DNA of 33,081 nt. Source: Segatella oulorum JCM 14966. Its GTDB lineage: Bacteria; Bacteroidota; Bacteroidia; Bacteroidales; Bacteroidaceae. The number at the start of each line of letters is the position of its first letter. Within the stretch, counting starts at the first letter, position 1. The DNA lies in the NCBI RefSeq assembly GCF_000613785.1, contig NZ_BAJQ01000030.1, positions 1-33,081 of the forward strand, in the 5' to 3' direction. Of the stretch, positions 23,812 to 32,896 are shown one piece after another. The notes under the pieces are model-generated. The model did not search any database and was not told where the DNA came from. It was given only the letters and a program-made list of their open reading frames with translations. A program made the position numbers and the translations under genes.

Positions 23812-24888
23812 TTACTTTACGAATACAACTGCGAGGCGGTTAGAAGTAGCACCTTGTACACCCTTACCATCAGCCTTTTCAACAGTTACACCCTTATTCT
23901 TAAGATAGTTAGCAACAACGTTTGCACGATCTTGAGAAAGCTTCTTGTTGAGTGAGCTTGAACCTTCAGGAGATGCAGTACCGATGATTTGAACCTTGCT
24001 GCCTTGAGCGACACCATCAAGAACCTTCTTAGCTTCGCTTGTGAGGTAAGACTTACCCTGAGCAAACGTTACGAACAAAGGATTAATCTCGCCATTTCCT
24101 GCTGCAGGAACTTCCTTAACAACTTCGCGAACAACCTCTTTTGGTTTCTTTGCCAACTGATCACGCAAATCACTGATTTGTGAGTTAAGTGCGTCAATCT
24201 CGTTTTGATCGCGAGGAGTAACAATCTTGAAGTTGTGTGTACCGTTAGAAGTCTTGAACTTGTAAACCAAACCAGCATTCAATTGAACAAAGCTGTGGTT
24301 AGCATTGTACTCTAAACCATCGTTAGCGAGGTTGCGGCTAACAACATCAGTCCTGTCATTCAAGCCATAGATGATTGCAGGCTCTACATAGAACTGCCAA
24401 GCCTTGTCTGCACCAAAGTTGAATGCAAAATCCAAAGCCAACTTGTTTGTCAAGTTGTTGTGATAAGTTGTAGCCTTGTAGTTAGCGTCATTACCAAAGA
24501 GGTGACCCCAACCAAGACCAGCAACAGCAATAACCTCAAATGGACGAGGTTGGCCTTTGTAACCACCAAACCAGTTGCTCAAGTTAACAGTACCTAAAAG
24601 GCTGGTGTTAACGAAGCGAACGATTGTACCTGTTGATACCCAAGGCTTATTTGAGAAATAAGCATTACCCTCAACAGCCAAACCAAATACTGGAGTGAAC
24701 CAGCGACCAATGCGGAGGCCTGCATTTGGGTCCAAGCCCTTCATCCAAGCGTGTCCTTTTGTTTTTGTTGCAACACCACCGTTGATACCAACATAGATGT
24801 TATCAAATGTTTTGCTCTCCTGTACAGTTTGTGCAGAAGCTGAAACTGCCATTACAGCAGCAGCAAACAATAAACCTAACTTTTTCAT
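23812..24888 (-). CDS. OmpA family outer-membrane porin
   Basis: A 358-residue OmpA-type protein. A signal peptide (MKKLGLLFAAAVMAVSASAQ) is followed by an N-terminal barrel of about 210 residues with aromatic-rich strands, a linker with repeated Lys-Glu-Val (PKEVVREVVKEVP), and a C-terminal OmpA domain that binds peptidoglycan. That domain contains NPLFVTFAQGKSYLTSEAKK, IIGTASPEGSSSLNKKLSQD and RANVVANYL with the conserved Arg. It would anchor the outer membrane to the cell wall. The promoter, AT-rich leader and strong terminator suggest high expression, as expected of the abundant OmpA proteins of Bacteroidetes. Confidence 0.93.
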   Translation of the reverse strand: MKKLGLLFAAAVMAVSASAQTVQESKTFDNIYVGINGGVATKTKGHAWMKGLDPNAGLRIGRWFTPVFGLAVEGNAYFSNKPWVSTGTIVRFVNTSLLGTVNLSNWFGGYKGQPRPFEVIAVAGLGWGHLFGNDANYKATTYHNNLTNKLALDFAFNFGADKAWQFYVEPAIIYGLNDRTDVVSRNLANDGLEYNANHSFVQLNAGLVYKFKTSNGTHNFKIVTPRDQNEIDALNSQISDLRDQLAKKPKEVVREVVKEVPAAGNGEINPLFVTFAQGKSYLTSEAKKVLDGVAQGSKVQIIGTASPEGSSSLNKKLSQDRANVVANYLKNKGVTVEKADGKGVQGATSNRLAVVFVK

Positions 24889-24947
24889 GTCTCTCTAAAA
24901 CTTAATTAATAATTATTGTTTTTAATCTTTTCCTAAATTTATGGGTG

Positions 24948-24979
24948 CAAAGTAATTAAAAATTATCGGAAACACCAAA
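24948..24979 (-). promoter_or_regulatory. Promoter of the OmpA-type gene
   Basis: On the minus strand TTTG (24976-24979), 20 bp, then TTACTTTG (24948-24955), one mismatch from TAnnTTTG. A leader of roughly 55 nt of very AT-rich sequence follows. Confidence 0.6.
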
Positions 24980-25115
24980 CTTTTATTCGATAATTTATGC
25001 TAAAAGGCAGAAAAAATGGCGAAACTCAACCTTTCAATCGTATTTTTAGAGTAAAGTGAGATGGGTTTAACTCATCCTTAGCACCTGTTCTCTAACTTTT
25101 TTGTAACTTCGCACC

Positions 25116-25643
25116 ATGAAACGAATCATTCTCATCACAGGAGGGCAACGCTCTGGGAAAAGTGCCTATGCTGAGCAATTAGCCTTGTCACTTGATGCAC
25201 ATCCTATTTACATGGCTACAGCACACATTTGGGATGAAGAGTTTAGATTGCGCGTTATCCAGCATCAAAGGCGGCGCGGTGGGCAATGGGAGAACATTGA
25301 GGAGGAACGCCAGCTATCTAAACATTGCATATATAATAAGGTGTGCGTCATCGATTGTCTTACTTTATGGTACACGAATTTCTTCTATGGTGATGGGAAA
25401 AACACTGCAGAAGAAATAGATGTTCAAGAGGTTTTGCGCAATTTAAAAGATGAATTTGACCGTTTCACCCAACAAGAGGCGACGTTTATCTTTGTAACAA
25501 ACGAAATCGGAAGCGGCGGCGTAAGCGACCATCTTCTGCAACGGAAATTCACCGATTTGGAGGGCTGGATGAACCAATATGTAGCGCAACGTGCCGACGA
25601 AGTGATACTGATGGTCGCAGGAATTCCCGTAAAAATAAAATAA
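25116..25643 (+). CDS. cobU: Adenosylcobinamide kinase / adenosylcobinamide-phosphate guanylyltransferase
   Basis: A 175-residue CobU/CobP enzyme. It phosphorylates adenosylcobinamide and transfers GMP to give adenosylcobinamide-GDP, activating the corrin ring for nucleotide-loop attachment. The P-loop GGQRSGKS lies at residues 9-16, followed by IQHQRRR with the conserved His that takes the guanylyl group. CVIDCLTLWYTNFF and FVTNEIGSGG are the other family motifs. It is the first gene of a cobU-cobT-cobS-cobC operon. A TAACTTCG -7-like box at 25104-25111 lies only 4 bp before the ATG, which would give an almost leaderless transcript. I found no cobalamin riboswitch upstream. Confidence 0.95.
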   Translation: MKRIILITGGQRSGKSAYAEQLALSLDAHPIYMATAHIWDEEFRLRVIQHQRRRGGQWENIEEERQLSKHCIYNKVCVIDCLTLWYTNFFYGDGKNTAEEIDVQEVLRNLKDEFDRFTQQEATFIFVTNEIGSGGVSDHLLQRKFTDLEGWMNQYVAQRADEVILMVAGIPVKIK

Positions 25644-26687
25644 ATGATGCACACCTTTCATATAACGGCTCCGAATGGGGAGCTACGAGAAGCATTGCAA
25701 CAGAAAATAGATTCTCTCAACAAGCCCAAAGGCTCAATGGGGCGTTTAGAGGAGTTGGCTTTGCAGATTGGACTGATTCAAGGTGCGCTATCACCAGCTT
25801 TAGCGCATCCATGCCACCTGCTTTTCGGCGCCGATCACGGCATTGCAACTGAAAACGTATCGGCGTCTCCACAAGAAGTCACTTGGCAACAAATGATAAA
25901 CTTCACACACGGCGGCGGCGGCGTGAACATGTTTTGTCGACAACATCACATTGAGTTGTTTCTCATCGATGTGGGCGTAGCACACGACCTATCAAGCTAC
26001 CCGACGATTCTCTCACGAAAAATAGCATGTGGAACGAAGAACTTTCTCCATGAACCGGCAATGACAGCCGAGCAATACGAACAAGCATTACAAACCGGAG
26101 CCGACATGGTTGACATTTGCGCACAAAAGGGATGCAACATTCTCTCCATCGGAGAAATGGGCATTGCCAACACCAGTGCAGCAAGTTTATGGATGAGCAT
26201 CTTTACAAAAACACCTTTACGCGATTGCATCGGGGCAGGCTCGGGACTTAACGAGGCGGGGATAGCCCATAAAAACAAGATTCTGACGGAAGCCCTGCAC
26301 CATTTCCACACACAACATCTTCCCGCGACCGCCGCACTCGCTTATTTCGGGGGCTTTGAAATGGTTGCCGCCGTGGGCGCGATGTTGCGTGCAGCAGAAC
26401 AGAAAATGGTAATTCTCATCGATGGCTTCATCATGACAGCCTGCCTGTTGGCCGCCACACACATCCATAAAAACGTGCGCCACTATGCCATTTTCACCCA
26501 TTGCAGCGAAGAGAAAGGCCATCGTTTGCTGCTCCAGCATTTGCGCGCCCGCCCCTTATTGTCGCTCGGCCTGCACTTAGGCGAAGGAACAGGAGCGCTC
26601 TGCTGCTACCCCATCGTGGAGTCGGCCGTGCGCATGCTCAACGAGATGAACAACTTCGACAACGCTCACATCACCAAATATTTCTGA
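25644..26687 (+). CDS. cobT: Nicotinate-nucleotide--dimethylbenzimidazole phosphoribosyltransferase
   Basis: A 347-residue CobT. It makes alpha-ribazole phosphate from the lower-ligand base and nicotinate mononucleotide. The family signatures are present: SLNKPKGSMGRLEELALQIG near the start, HLLFGADHGIATENVSASPQ, THGGGGVN, LSIGEMGIANTSAA, and the C-terminal LGEGTGALCCYP, where Glu314 should be the catalytic base. Its ATG directly follows the cobU stop, so the two are translationally coupled. Since no lower-ligand synthesis gene lies nearby, the base may be scavenged. Confidence 0.96.
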   Translation: MMHTFHITAPNGELREALQQKIDSLNKPKGSMGRLEELALQIGLIQGALSPALAHPCHLLFGADHGIATENVSASPQEVTWQQMINFTHGGGGVNMFCRQHHIELFLIDVGVAHDLSSYPTILSRKIACGTKNFLHEPAMTAEQYEQALQTGADMVDICAQKGCNILSIGEMGIANTSAASLWMSIFTKTPLRDCIGAGSGLNEAGIAHKNKILTEALHHFHTQHLPATAALAYFGGFEMVAAVGAMLRAAEQKMVILIDGFIMTACLLAATHIHKNVRHYAIFTHCSEEKGHRLLLQHLRARPLLSLGLHLGEGTGALCCYPIVESAVRMLNEMNNFDNAHITKYF

Positions 26688-26690
26688 CCC

Positions 26691-27496
26691 ATGCAACTCC
26701 CGATACATCCCACTACGACATGGAAAGACAAGCTCTTTGCGGCGCTCATCTTCTTCACACGCTTGCCCTTTTGGCGCATCTATCAGCCGCAGAAAGAAGC
26801 CTATGCGCACGTCGTTGAACTGTGGCCGCTCACGGGGTGGCTCACCGCGACGCTCACCGCAGCCACTATGTATGGTTGCGCGCAAATCATGCCCACCACC
26901 ACAGCCATCATCTTGGCCTTCGTCATGCGGCTGTTGCTCACGGGCGCACTGCACGAAGACGGCTTGGCCGACTTTCTCGATGGTTTCGGAGCGGGGCGGA
27001 ACGACGCGCAACAAACACTCCGCGTGATGAAAGACAGCCACATCGGCACCTATGGCGTGCTGGGCTCATCCTTTATGTTGCCCTGCTCTTCACCACATTG
27101 GCGCAACTGCCCATCACCATCGCCGCGTTAGTGGTGCTCGCCGCCGACCCCTTCGCTAAGATGATGGCCGCACAAATCACTCAAATGCTGCCCTATGCGC
27201 GAACGGCCGAGCAAGCCAAAAACAAAGTAATCTACCGCGCGATGTCCACCAAAGGCAAACTGCTGCTGGCCATCCAAGGTCTGCTGCCGCTCATTCCGCT
27301 ATGCTGGTATGTCGGGCTGCCCTACGAATGCCTCGTCCTCCCCGGCATCGTTTTCTACATGCTCTACCAACTCATGCGCCGCAAAATCAACGGCTACACC
27401 GGCGACTGCTGCGGCGCCCTGTTCCTCATCGTCGAACTGAGTTTCGTGCTCAGCTTCGTCGTTTTCTACTACGATAACAACCTTTTTGCACTATGA
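26691..27496 (+). pseudogene. cobS: Adenosylcobinamide-GDP ribazoletransferase, one frameshift
   Basis: A CobS of about 268 residues once one lost base is restored. It is an integral membrane enzyme joining adenosylcobinamide-GDP to alpha-ribazole (phosphate), the last step of cobalamin assembly. The signature MRLLLTGALHEDGLADFLDG (acidic, metal-binding) is intact. The frame fails at 27064-27065, where GGCCTC appears reduced to GGCTC. Repair gives GTYGVLGLILYVALLFTTLA and continues through hydrophobic segments to the stop at 27494-27496. It begins 3 bp after cobT, and its stop overlaps the cobC start (ATGA). A functional gene is expected here, so sequence error is the simplest reading. Confidence 0.88.
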
Positions 27497-28044
27497 AAAT
27501 AACCCTCGTGCGCCACACGCGCGTGGCCCTTCCCCAAGGCACCTGCTATGGGTGGAGCGATGTGCCCGTTGCGGATAGTTTTGAAGCCGAAGCCAAACAG
27601 ACGCTCCAAAACCTGAAAGCCCACGAGCCTTTCGATGCCGTCTTCTCCTCGCCGCTGCAGCGTGCACGCCAGCTGGCGGCCTTTTGTGGTTATCCTGATG
27701 CCACGCTCGACGAGCGCCTGAAAGAAATCAATATGGGCGAATGGGAACTGCAACGCTATGACGACCTGCCTGCCCGCGACCCTTACATCCTCGAATGGTA
27801 TGACAACTACCTCACTTTGCCCACCCCGAAGGGCGAGAGTTTTCCGCAGTTGTATGCCCGTGTGACCAACTTTCTCGAAGAGGTGGCGCGTCGCCCCTAC
27901 AACCACATCGCCATCTTCGCCCACGGAGGAGTCTTGGCCTGCGCCGCCGTCTACGCCCGTGCCATCTCCCCCGCAGAAGCCTTTGCCCACATCACCCCCT
28001 TCGGTGGCATCGAAACCATCGACATTCCGCCCCAGCGGCAATAA
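27493..28044 (+). CDS. cobC: Alpha-ribazole phosphatase (histidine phosphatase family)
   Basis: A 183-residue histidine-phosphatase enzyme. It removes the phosphate from alpha-ribazole phosphate or cobalamin phosphate. The catalytic motif LVRHTRV (Arg7, His8) opens the protein, with SSPLQRARQLA (the second Arg), KEINMGEWELQ (Glu), and FAHGG with His144. It overlaps cobS by 4 bp and ends the cobUTSC operon. In other settings such proteins act as phosphoglycerate mutase-like enzymes, but the operon makes the CobC role nearly certain. The stop codon is followed after 12 bp by the first hairpin of repeat array A copy 2. Confidence 0.93.
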   Translation: MKITLVRHTRVALPQGTCYGWSDVPVADSFEAEAKQTLQNLKAHEPFDAVFSSPLQRARQLAAFCGYPDATLDERLKEINMGEWELQRYDDLPARDPYILEWYDNYLTLPTPKGESFPQLYARVTNFLEEVARRPYNHIAIFAHGGVLACAAVYARAISPAEAFAHITPFGGIETIDIPPQRQ

Positions 28045-28055
28045 GCCAACCCGTC

Positions 28056-28406
28056 GGCGAACTATTCGCCGGCATACATTTCGTGTGTTTGTCCATCGGC
28101 GAACTATTCTCCACGACTATACACTCATATTTATGACGCGGCGAACTGTTCTCCGCGACTATACATTTATGTTTGTGACGCGGCGAACTATTCGCCACGA
28201 CTATACATTCATGTTTGTGATGCGGCGAACTATTCTCCACGACTATACACTCATATTTATGACGCGACGAACTATTCGCCACGACTATACATTCATGTTT
28301 GTGATGCGGCGAACTATTCGCTACGACTATACACTCATGTTTGTAACGCAGCGAACTATTCGCCACGACTATACACTTATGTTTGTGACGCGGCAAACTA
28401 TTCTCC
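28056..28406. repeat. 42-bp tandem repeat array A, copy 2 (nine hairpin units)
   Basis: Homologous to the array at 4341-4876. Hairpin cores GGCGAACTATTCGCC or close variants start at 28056, 28098, 28140, 28182, 28224, 28266, 28308, 28350 and 28392, 42 bp apart. The first unit is divergent outside the hairpin. It starts 12 bp after the cobC stop, so the array may form the 3' end of the cob transcript; no conventional T-run terminator is seen there. Confidence 0.95.
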
Positions 28407-28439
28407 GGCAATTTTATGACATGAGCCACACGAGAAATG

Positions 28440-28717
28440 GTAGGGGCGGTGCCTGTGTGCCCGCCCGAACGTCCGCGCAGAGGCGTTTCTATCCGCAAAG
28501 GGCACGTCCCCAGCCGTAAAGGAGGCGTTTCCATCCGCAAAGAGCACGTCCCCCTGTCGCAAAAGCGGCGTTTCCATCCGCAAAGAGCGCGTCCCCACCC
28601 ACAAATGAGGTGTTTCCATGTGTTGAAATGTTTGTGCATTGCGCATGATGCACACCTGCTATCGATGGATGCGCCCTTGCAGGGCGACACGGGCGGGCAC
28701 ACAGGCACCGCCCCTAC
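28440..28717. repeat. Dispersed inverted-repeat-bounded element, copy 2 (expanded form)
   Basis: The left end (28440-28466, GTAGGGGCGGTGCCTGTGTG then CCCGCCC) is matched by an exactly complementary 27-bp right end (28691-28717). Copies 1 and 3 have GGCGCC where this one has GGTGCC; here the right end carries the matching base. Inside are four array-B units (TTT starts at 28486, 28528, 28571, 28613, one interval being 43) and a small hairpin, CGCCC-TTGCA-GGGCG. After the right end, D-type repeat starts (GCAACC) follow at 28744 and 28785. The whole composite, array A through D, is collinear with the one at 4341-5305. Confidence 0.88.
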
Positions 28718-28848
28718 CAACCTCCATCAAACCCCTCTGCCACGCAACCTCCCTTGTTTTAATCCATCGGCAGAGCCTCTTCCGGCAACCTTTGCCCATG
28801 AAACACGAAAAGTAATGCCGTTTATGAAAGGTTTACAGCTATTTTTCG

Positions 28849-28856
28849 TAATTTTG
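28849..28856 (+). promoter_or_regulatory. -7 box of the valS promoter
   Basis: TAATTTTG matches TAnnTTTG and lies 44 bp before the valS ATG. A good -33 partner was not found at 19-20 bp. Confidence 0.5.
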
Positions 28857-28900
28857 CAGCCGATTGTTTCAATAACACGTAAAAGATAAATCATTCAAGC

Positions 28901-31597
28901 ATGGAACTTGCAAGTAAATATGATCCCCAAGCGGTTGAGGCGAAATGGTATGAATATTGGCTCAACAACAAGCTTTTCAGTAGCAAACCCGATGGACGCG
29001 AACCCTACACGGTGGTGATTCCGCCACCCAATGTGACGGGCGTGCTGCACATGGGCCACATGCTCAACAACACCATCCAGGACATTTTGGTGCGCCGCGC
29101 CCGCATGGAAGGCAAAAATGCCTGCTGGGTGCCGGGAACCGACCATGCCAGTATTGCCACCGAGGCCAAGGTGGTGGCGCGCCTGGCCGAACAAGGCTTT
29201 CAGAAGACCGATCTCACCCGCGAAGACTTCTTGAAACATGCGTGGGACTGGACGCACGAGCATGGCGGCATCATTTTGAAGCAACTGCGCAAGTTGGGCT
29301 GCTCGTGCGATTGGGATCGCACCGCCTTCACCATGGATGAGGCACGCAGCGAAGGGGTGATAAAAGTGTTCTGCGACCTCTACGACAAGGGGCTCATCTA
29401 CCGCGGCGTGCGCATGGTGAACTGGGATCCACAGGCACAGACGGCGCTCTCCGACGAGGAGGTCATCTACAAGGAAGAGCATTCAAAACTCTATTATTTG
29501 AAATATCGTGTGGTGGAAAGCGATTGCCGGCGCGTGGACGAGGGCAACGTCATCCATCAAGATGCGCAGGGCTATTATGCCGTCGTGGCCACCACGCGCC
29601 CCGAGACAATCATGGGCGACACGGCCATGTGCATCAACCCCAACGATGCGAAAAACACGTGGCTGAAAGGCAAGCACGTCGTTGTGCCCTTGGTGAACCG
29701 CGAAATTCCCGTCATCGAAGACGATTACGTGGATGTGGAATTTGGAACCGGCTGCTTGAAGGTGACGCCTGCCCACGATATCAACGACCATGCCTTGGGA
29801 TTGAAGCATGGTTTGGCGACCATCGACATTTTCAACGACAACGGCACCATCAGCGAGGCGGCCGGTCTCTATGTGGGCATGGATCGCATGGATGTGCGCC
29901 GCCGCATAGCCAAAGACCTCGAGGCTGCAGGACTGATGGAGAAGGTGGAAGATTATAACAACAAGGTGGGCTTCTCTGAGCGCACCAACGTGCCCATCGA
30001 ACCGAAACTCTCCACGCAGTGGTTCCTTCGTATGCAGCACTTTGCCGACTTGGCTTTGGAGCCAGTCATGCGCGACGACATCGAATTCTACCCCAAGAAA
30101 TATAAAAACACCTATCGCCATTGGCTCGAAAACATTAAGGATTGGTGCATCTCGCGTCAGCTTTGGTGGGGGCATCGCATTCCGGCCTATTACTTCACCG
30201 CGGCCGACGGCAAGCGTTCTTTCGTCGTTGCCCCAACCGCTGCAAAGGCTTTAGCCAAAGCGCAAGCGCAGAACAGCAAGCTCACGGCGGCCGACTTAGA
30301 ACAGGAGAGCGACTGCTTAGACACGTGGTTCTCGTCGTGGCTGTGGCCCATCTCGGTGTTCGATGGCATCAACCATCCCGACAACGAAGAAGTGCGCTAT
30401 TACTATCCGACGTCCGACCTCGTAACCGGTCCCGACATCATCTTCTTCTGGGTGGCACGCATGATCATGGCCGGCTATGAATATCGCCAGACCTATCCCT
30501 TCAAACACGTTTATTTCACGGGCATTGTGCGCGACAAATTGGGTCGCAAGATGAGCAAGAGTCTTGGCAATTCACCCGATCCCATAGCCCTGATTGAAAA
30601 GTATGGCGCTGATGGTGTGCGCATGGGCATGATGCTCAGCGCACCCGCAGGCAACGACATCCTATTCGACGAATCGCTGTGTGAGCAAGGGCGCAATTTC
30701 AACAACAAGATATGGAATGCTTTCCGCTTGGTGAAAGGCTGGAAGACGGCGCCCGTGGAACAGCCCAAAGCCAACGAGCAGGCGGTGGAATGGTTTGCTG
30801 CAAAGCTCAAGCAAAGTCATGCCGAGCTGCAAGCGCAATTCAAGCAATATCGCATTTCGGAAGCGTTGATGACCGTCTACAAACTCTTTTGGGACGAGTT
30901 CTCGAGCTGGTATTTGGAAATGGTGAAGCCCGCTTATGTCAATGGTGAGGCGCAACCCATCGATCAAACCACCTACGATGCCACCATCGCTTTCTTCGAC
31001 GACTTGCTCAAGATGTTGCATCCCTTTATGCCTTTCATCACCGAGGAGTTGTGGCAACACATCACCGACCGCAAGGAGGGCGAAAGCATCATGCGGGCAA
31101 CGTTGCAGATGGATGCTCCGACCACGCACGACGAGCAACTCATGGCCGATATTGAGCAAGTGAAACTCATGGTGAGCGGTGTGCGCACCGTGCGCAACCA
31201 AAAGAACATCGCGCCCAAAGAGCCGCTCATGCTGATTGCCATTGGCGACAATAAGATGCAAGCCTATAACAGCATCATCAGCAAGATGGCCAACCTCGAA
31301 ACCATCGATGTGGCCAAGGAGAAACCTGCCGACGCCAGCAGCTTCATGGTGGGCACCGATGAATATGCCGTTCCGTTGGGCAATCTCATCGATGTGGCAG
31401 CCGAAATCGACAAGGCCGAGAAGGAATTGCAACACTTGGAGGGCTTCCTGATGAGCATTCGCAAGAAATTATCCAACGATAACTTCGTTGCACATGCGCC
31501 CGAGGCTGTTGTGGCACGCGAACGCAAGAAGGAGAGCGACTCGGTGGAGAAGATTGCGGCACTGAAGCAAACCATTGCTGAGCTCAAGAAGAAATAA
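28901..31597 (+). CDS. valS: Valyl-tRNA synthetase
   Basis: An 898-residue class I aminoacyl-tRNA synthetase that charges tRNA-Val in the cytoplasm. The opening [14 protein letters not shown] is typical. The HIGH motif appears as HMGH at residues 50-53, in [17 protein letters not shown], and KMSKS lies at about 550-554, in [13 protein letters not shown]. The CP1 editing domain lies between them, with the threonine-rich [13 protein letters not shown]. The C-terminal ~70 residues form the tRNA-binding coiled coil ([20 protein letters not shown]). Length is normal and the frame is intact. It stands alone behind repeat element copy 2. Confidence 0.97.
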   Translation: MELASKYDPQAVEAKWYEYWLNNKLFSSKPDGREPYTVVIPPPNVTGVLHMGHMLNNTIQDILVRRARMEGKNACWVPGTDHASIATEAKVVARLAEQGFQKTDLTREDFLKHAWDWTHEHGGIILKQLRKLGCSCDWDRTAFTMDEARSEGVIKVFCDLYDKGLIYRGVRMVNWDPQAQTALSDEEVIYKEEHSKLYYLKYRVVESDCRRVDEGNVIHQDAQGYYAVVATTRPETIMGDTAMCINPNDAKNTWLKGKHVVVPLVNREIPVIEDDYVDVEFGTGCLKVTPAHDINDHALGLKHGLATIDIFNDNGTISEAAGLYVGMDRMDVRRRIAKDLEAAGLMEKVEDYNNKVGFSERTNVPIEPKLSTQWFLRMQHFADLALEPVMRDDIEFYPKKYKNTYRHWLENIKDWCISRQLWWGHRIPAYYFTAADGKRSFVVAPTAAKALAKAQAQNSKLTAADLEQESDCLDTWFSSWLWPISVFDGINHPDNEEVRYYYPTSDLVTGPDIIFFWVARMIMAGYEYRQTYPFKHVYFTGIVRDKLGRKMSKSLGNSPDPIALIEKYGADGVRMGMMLSAPAGNDILFDESLCEQGRNFNNKIWNAFRLVKGWKTAPVEQPKANEQAVEWFAAKLKQSHAELQAQFKQYRISEALMTVYKLFWDEFSSWYLEMVKPAYVNGEAQPIDQTTYDATIAFFDDLLKMLHPFMPFITEELWQHITDRKEGESIMRATLQMDAPTTHDEQLMADIEQVKLMVSGVRTVRNQKNIAPKEPLMLIAIGDNKMQAYNSIISKMANLETIDVAKEKPADASSFMVGTDEYAVPLGNLIDVAAEIDKAEKELQHLEGFLMSIRKKLSNDNFVAHAPEAVVARERKKESDSVEKIAALKQTIAELKKK

Positions 31598-31693
31598 CAA
31601 CAGGGGGTGCCCACTGTGGTGCCCCTCAACACATTCGCCGCATGGCTCCATGGGTGTGCAGCACACAAGATAACGACAAATTAAAGCAACGAC

Positions 31694-32896
31694 ATGACAT
31701 CCCCACAACTTCATCCCACGAAATGGTTTGTCGCCCTGCTCATGCTCATGGCAACGAGCTGGCTCTCCGCCTGTCACGACGACATTCCCGACGATCTCGC
31801 AAGAACGCGCACAGCTACGCCGCAAGAGCGCACCATCATCATGTATTTGCCTTATTCGGGCAGTGGGAGCAACGACCTCTACCCATTTTTCGAGCAAAAC
31901 ATTCTTGACGTGGAGCAGAGTATCAAGCAGGCAGGCGGATTGGGCACCAACAACCTCTATGTGGTGATTGCCGACCACTCGCCAGCTCGGGTCTACCTCT
32001 ACCGCGTTCGCATGGAAGGCACAGAATGTGTGCACGACACCATCAAGCGCTACGACTATCCACGGCTCATGGATGCACAATGGATAACGCGCGTCATCAA
32101 CGATGTGAAGAGCATCTCTGAGACCCCAAAATATGCCATGCTCGTGGGTTGCCACGGAAATGGTTGGCTGCCTCCGATGGACAATGCGGCGCGAGCAAAA
32201 ACACGCTGGTTTGGTGGCCCAGGTTACGCCATCAGCATCGCTGATTTCGCTCAAGGAATCCAACAAGCGAGCATCAAATTAGAATATTTGGTCTTCGATG
32301 ATTGCTACCTCTCGTGTGCCGAAGTGGCCTACGATTTGCGCAACGCTACCAATACGCTCATCGCTTCAACCAGCGAAGTGATGGCTGCTGGCATGCCCTA
32401 TGCCAAAGTGTTTCAATATCTCGCCGCACCACAGCCCAATTTCAGTCAGCTCGTCAACGACTATATTGCCTACTACCAAAGCACCGACACTCCCTACGCT
32501 ACTATCGGCGTCATCAATACGCAATATATTCAGCCCATGGCACAGTTGATGCGGCAAGTGAATGCCACCTGCACGTGGAGTACTGCCAACAATTATCAGT
32601 TGCAAGACTTGGACGGCTCGTACTTCTCACCTACCGTCTACTTTGACTTTGGCAGCTATGCTCGCGCACTCTTTGGCAGCAATCTAGCACTCTATAGCCA
32701 ATATCAAGCGCTCATGGCCCAGCTGGTTCCCTACAAAGGCAACACCGAAAAGATTTATAATGCCAGCGGGACAAAAACCCTTGTCAACGAGTTTAGCGGT
32801 ATTACCATCAGCGACCCATCGGTTAACACAGGTCAATACGGCTATCATGTTGCTACGCTCAAAATGCAAACAGCTTGGTGGGCTGCCTCACATTAA
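31694..32896 (+). CDS. Clostripain-family (C11) cysteine peptidase lipoprotein
   Basis: A 400-residue exported protein. The N-terminus has a hydrophobic segment (WFVALLMLMATSWLSA) with a lipobox Cys27 (ACHDD), so it should be membrane-anchored on the surface or in the periplasm. The catalytic pair of clan CD is visible: His154 in LVGCHGNGW and Cys204 in VFDDCYLSCAEVAYDL. YLPYSGSGSNDLYPFF and NNLYVVIADHSPARVYLYRV are family landmarks. Clostripain-type enzymes usually cleave after Arg. No promoter could be assigned confidently; the gap from valS is about 95 bp. Confidence 0.88.
   Translation: MTSPQLHPTKWFVALLMLMATSWLSACHDDIPDDLARTRTATPQERTIIMYLPYSGSGSNDLYPFFEQNILDVEQSIKQAGGLGTNNLYVVIADHSPARVYLYRVRMEGTECVHDTIKRYDYPRLMDAQWITRVINDVKSISETPKYAMLVGCHGNGWLPPMDNAARAKTRWFGGPGYAISIADFAQGIQQASIKLEYLVFDDCYLSCAEVAYDLRNATNTLIASTSEVMAAGMPYAKVFQYLAAPQPNFSQLVNDYIAYYQSTDTPYATIGVINTQYIQPMAQLMRQVNATCTWSTANNYQLQDLDGSYFSPTVYFDFGSYARALFGSNLALYSQYQALMAQLVPYKGNTEKIYNASGTKTLVNEFSGITISDPSVNTGQYGYHVATLKMQTAWWAASH

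Noticed and set aside
24960..25115. Cobalamin riboswitch before cobU
   Set aside because: No conserved B12-box-like core could be found by eye.
27959..28720. Similar 14-residue repeat proteins across array A copy 2
   Set aside because: Same reason; one frame begins inside cobC and another runs through the inverted-repeat element.
31598..31630. valS terminator (GGGGTGCCCACTGTGGTGCCCC-like inverted repeat is shorter than it seems)
   Set aside because: Arms AGGGG and CCCCT pair, but there is no T-run and the inner pairing is weak, so I do not list it as a terminator.
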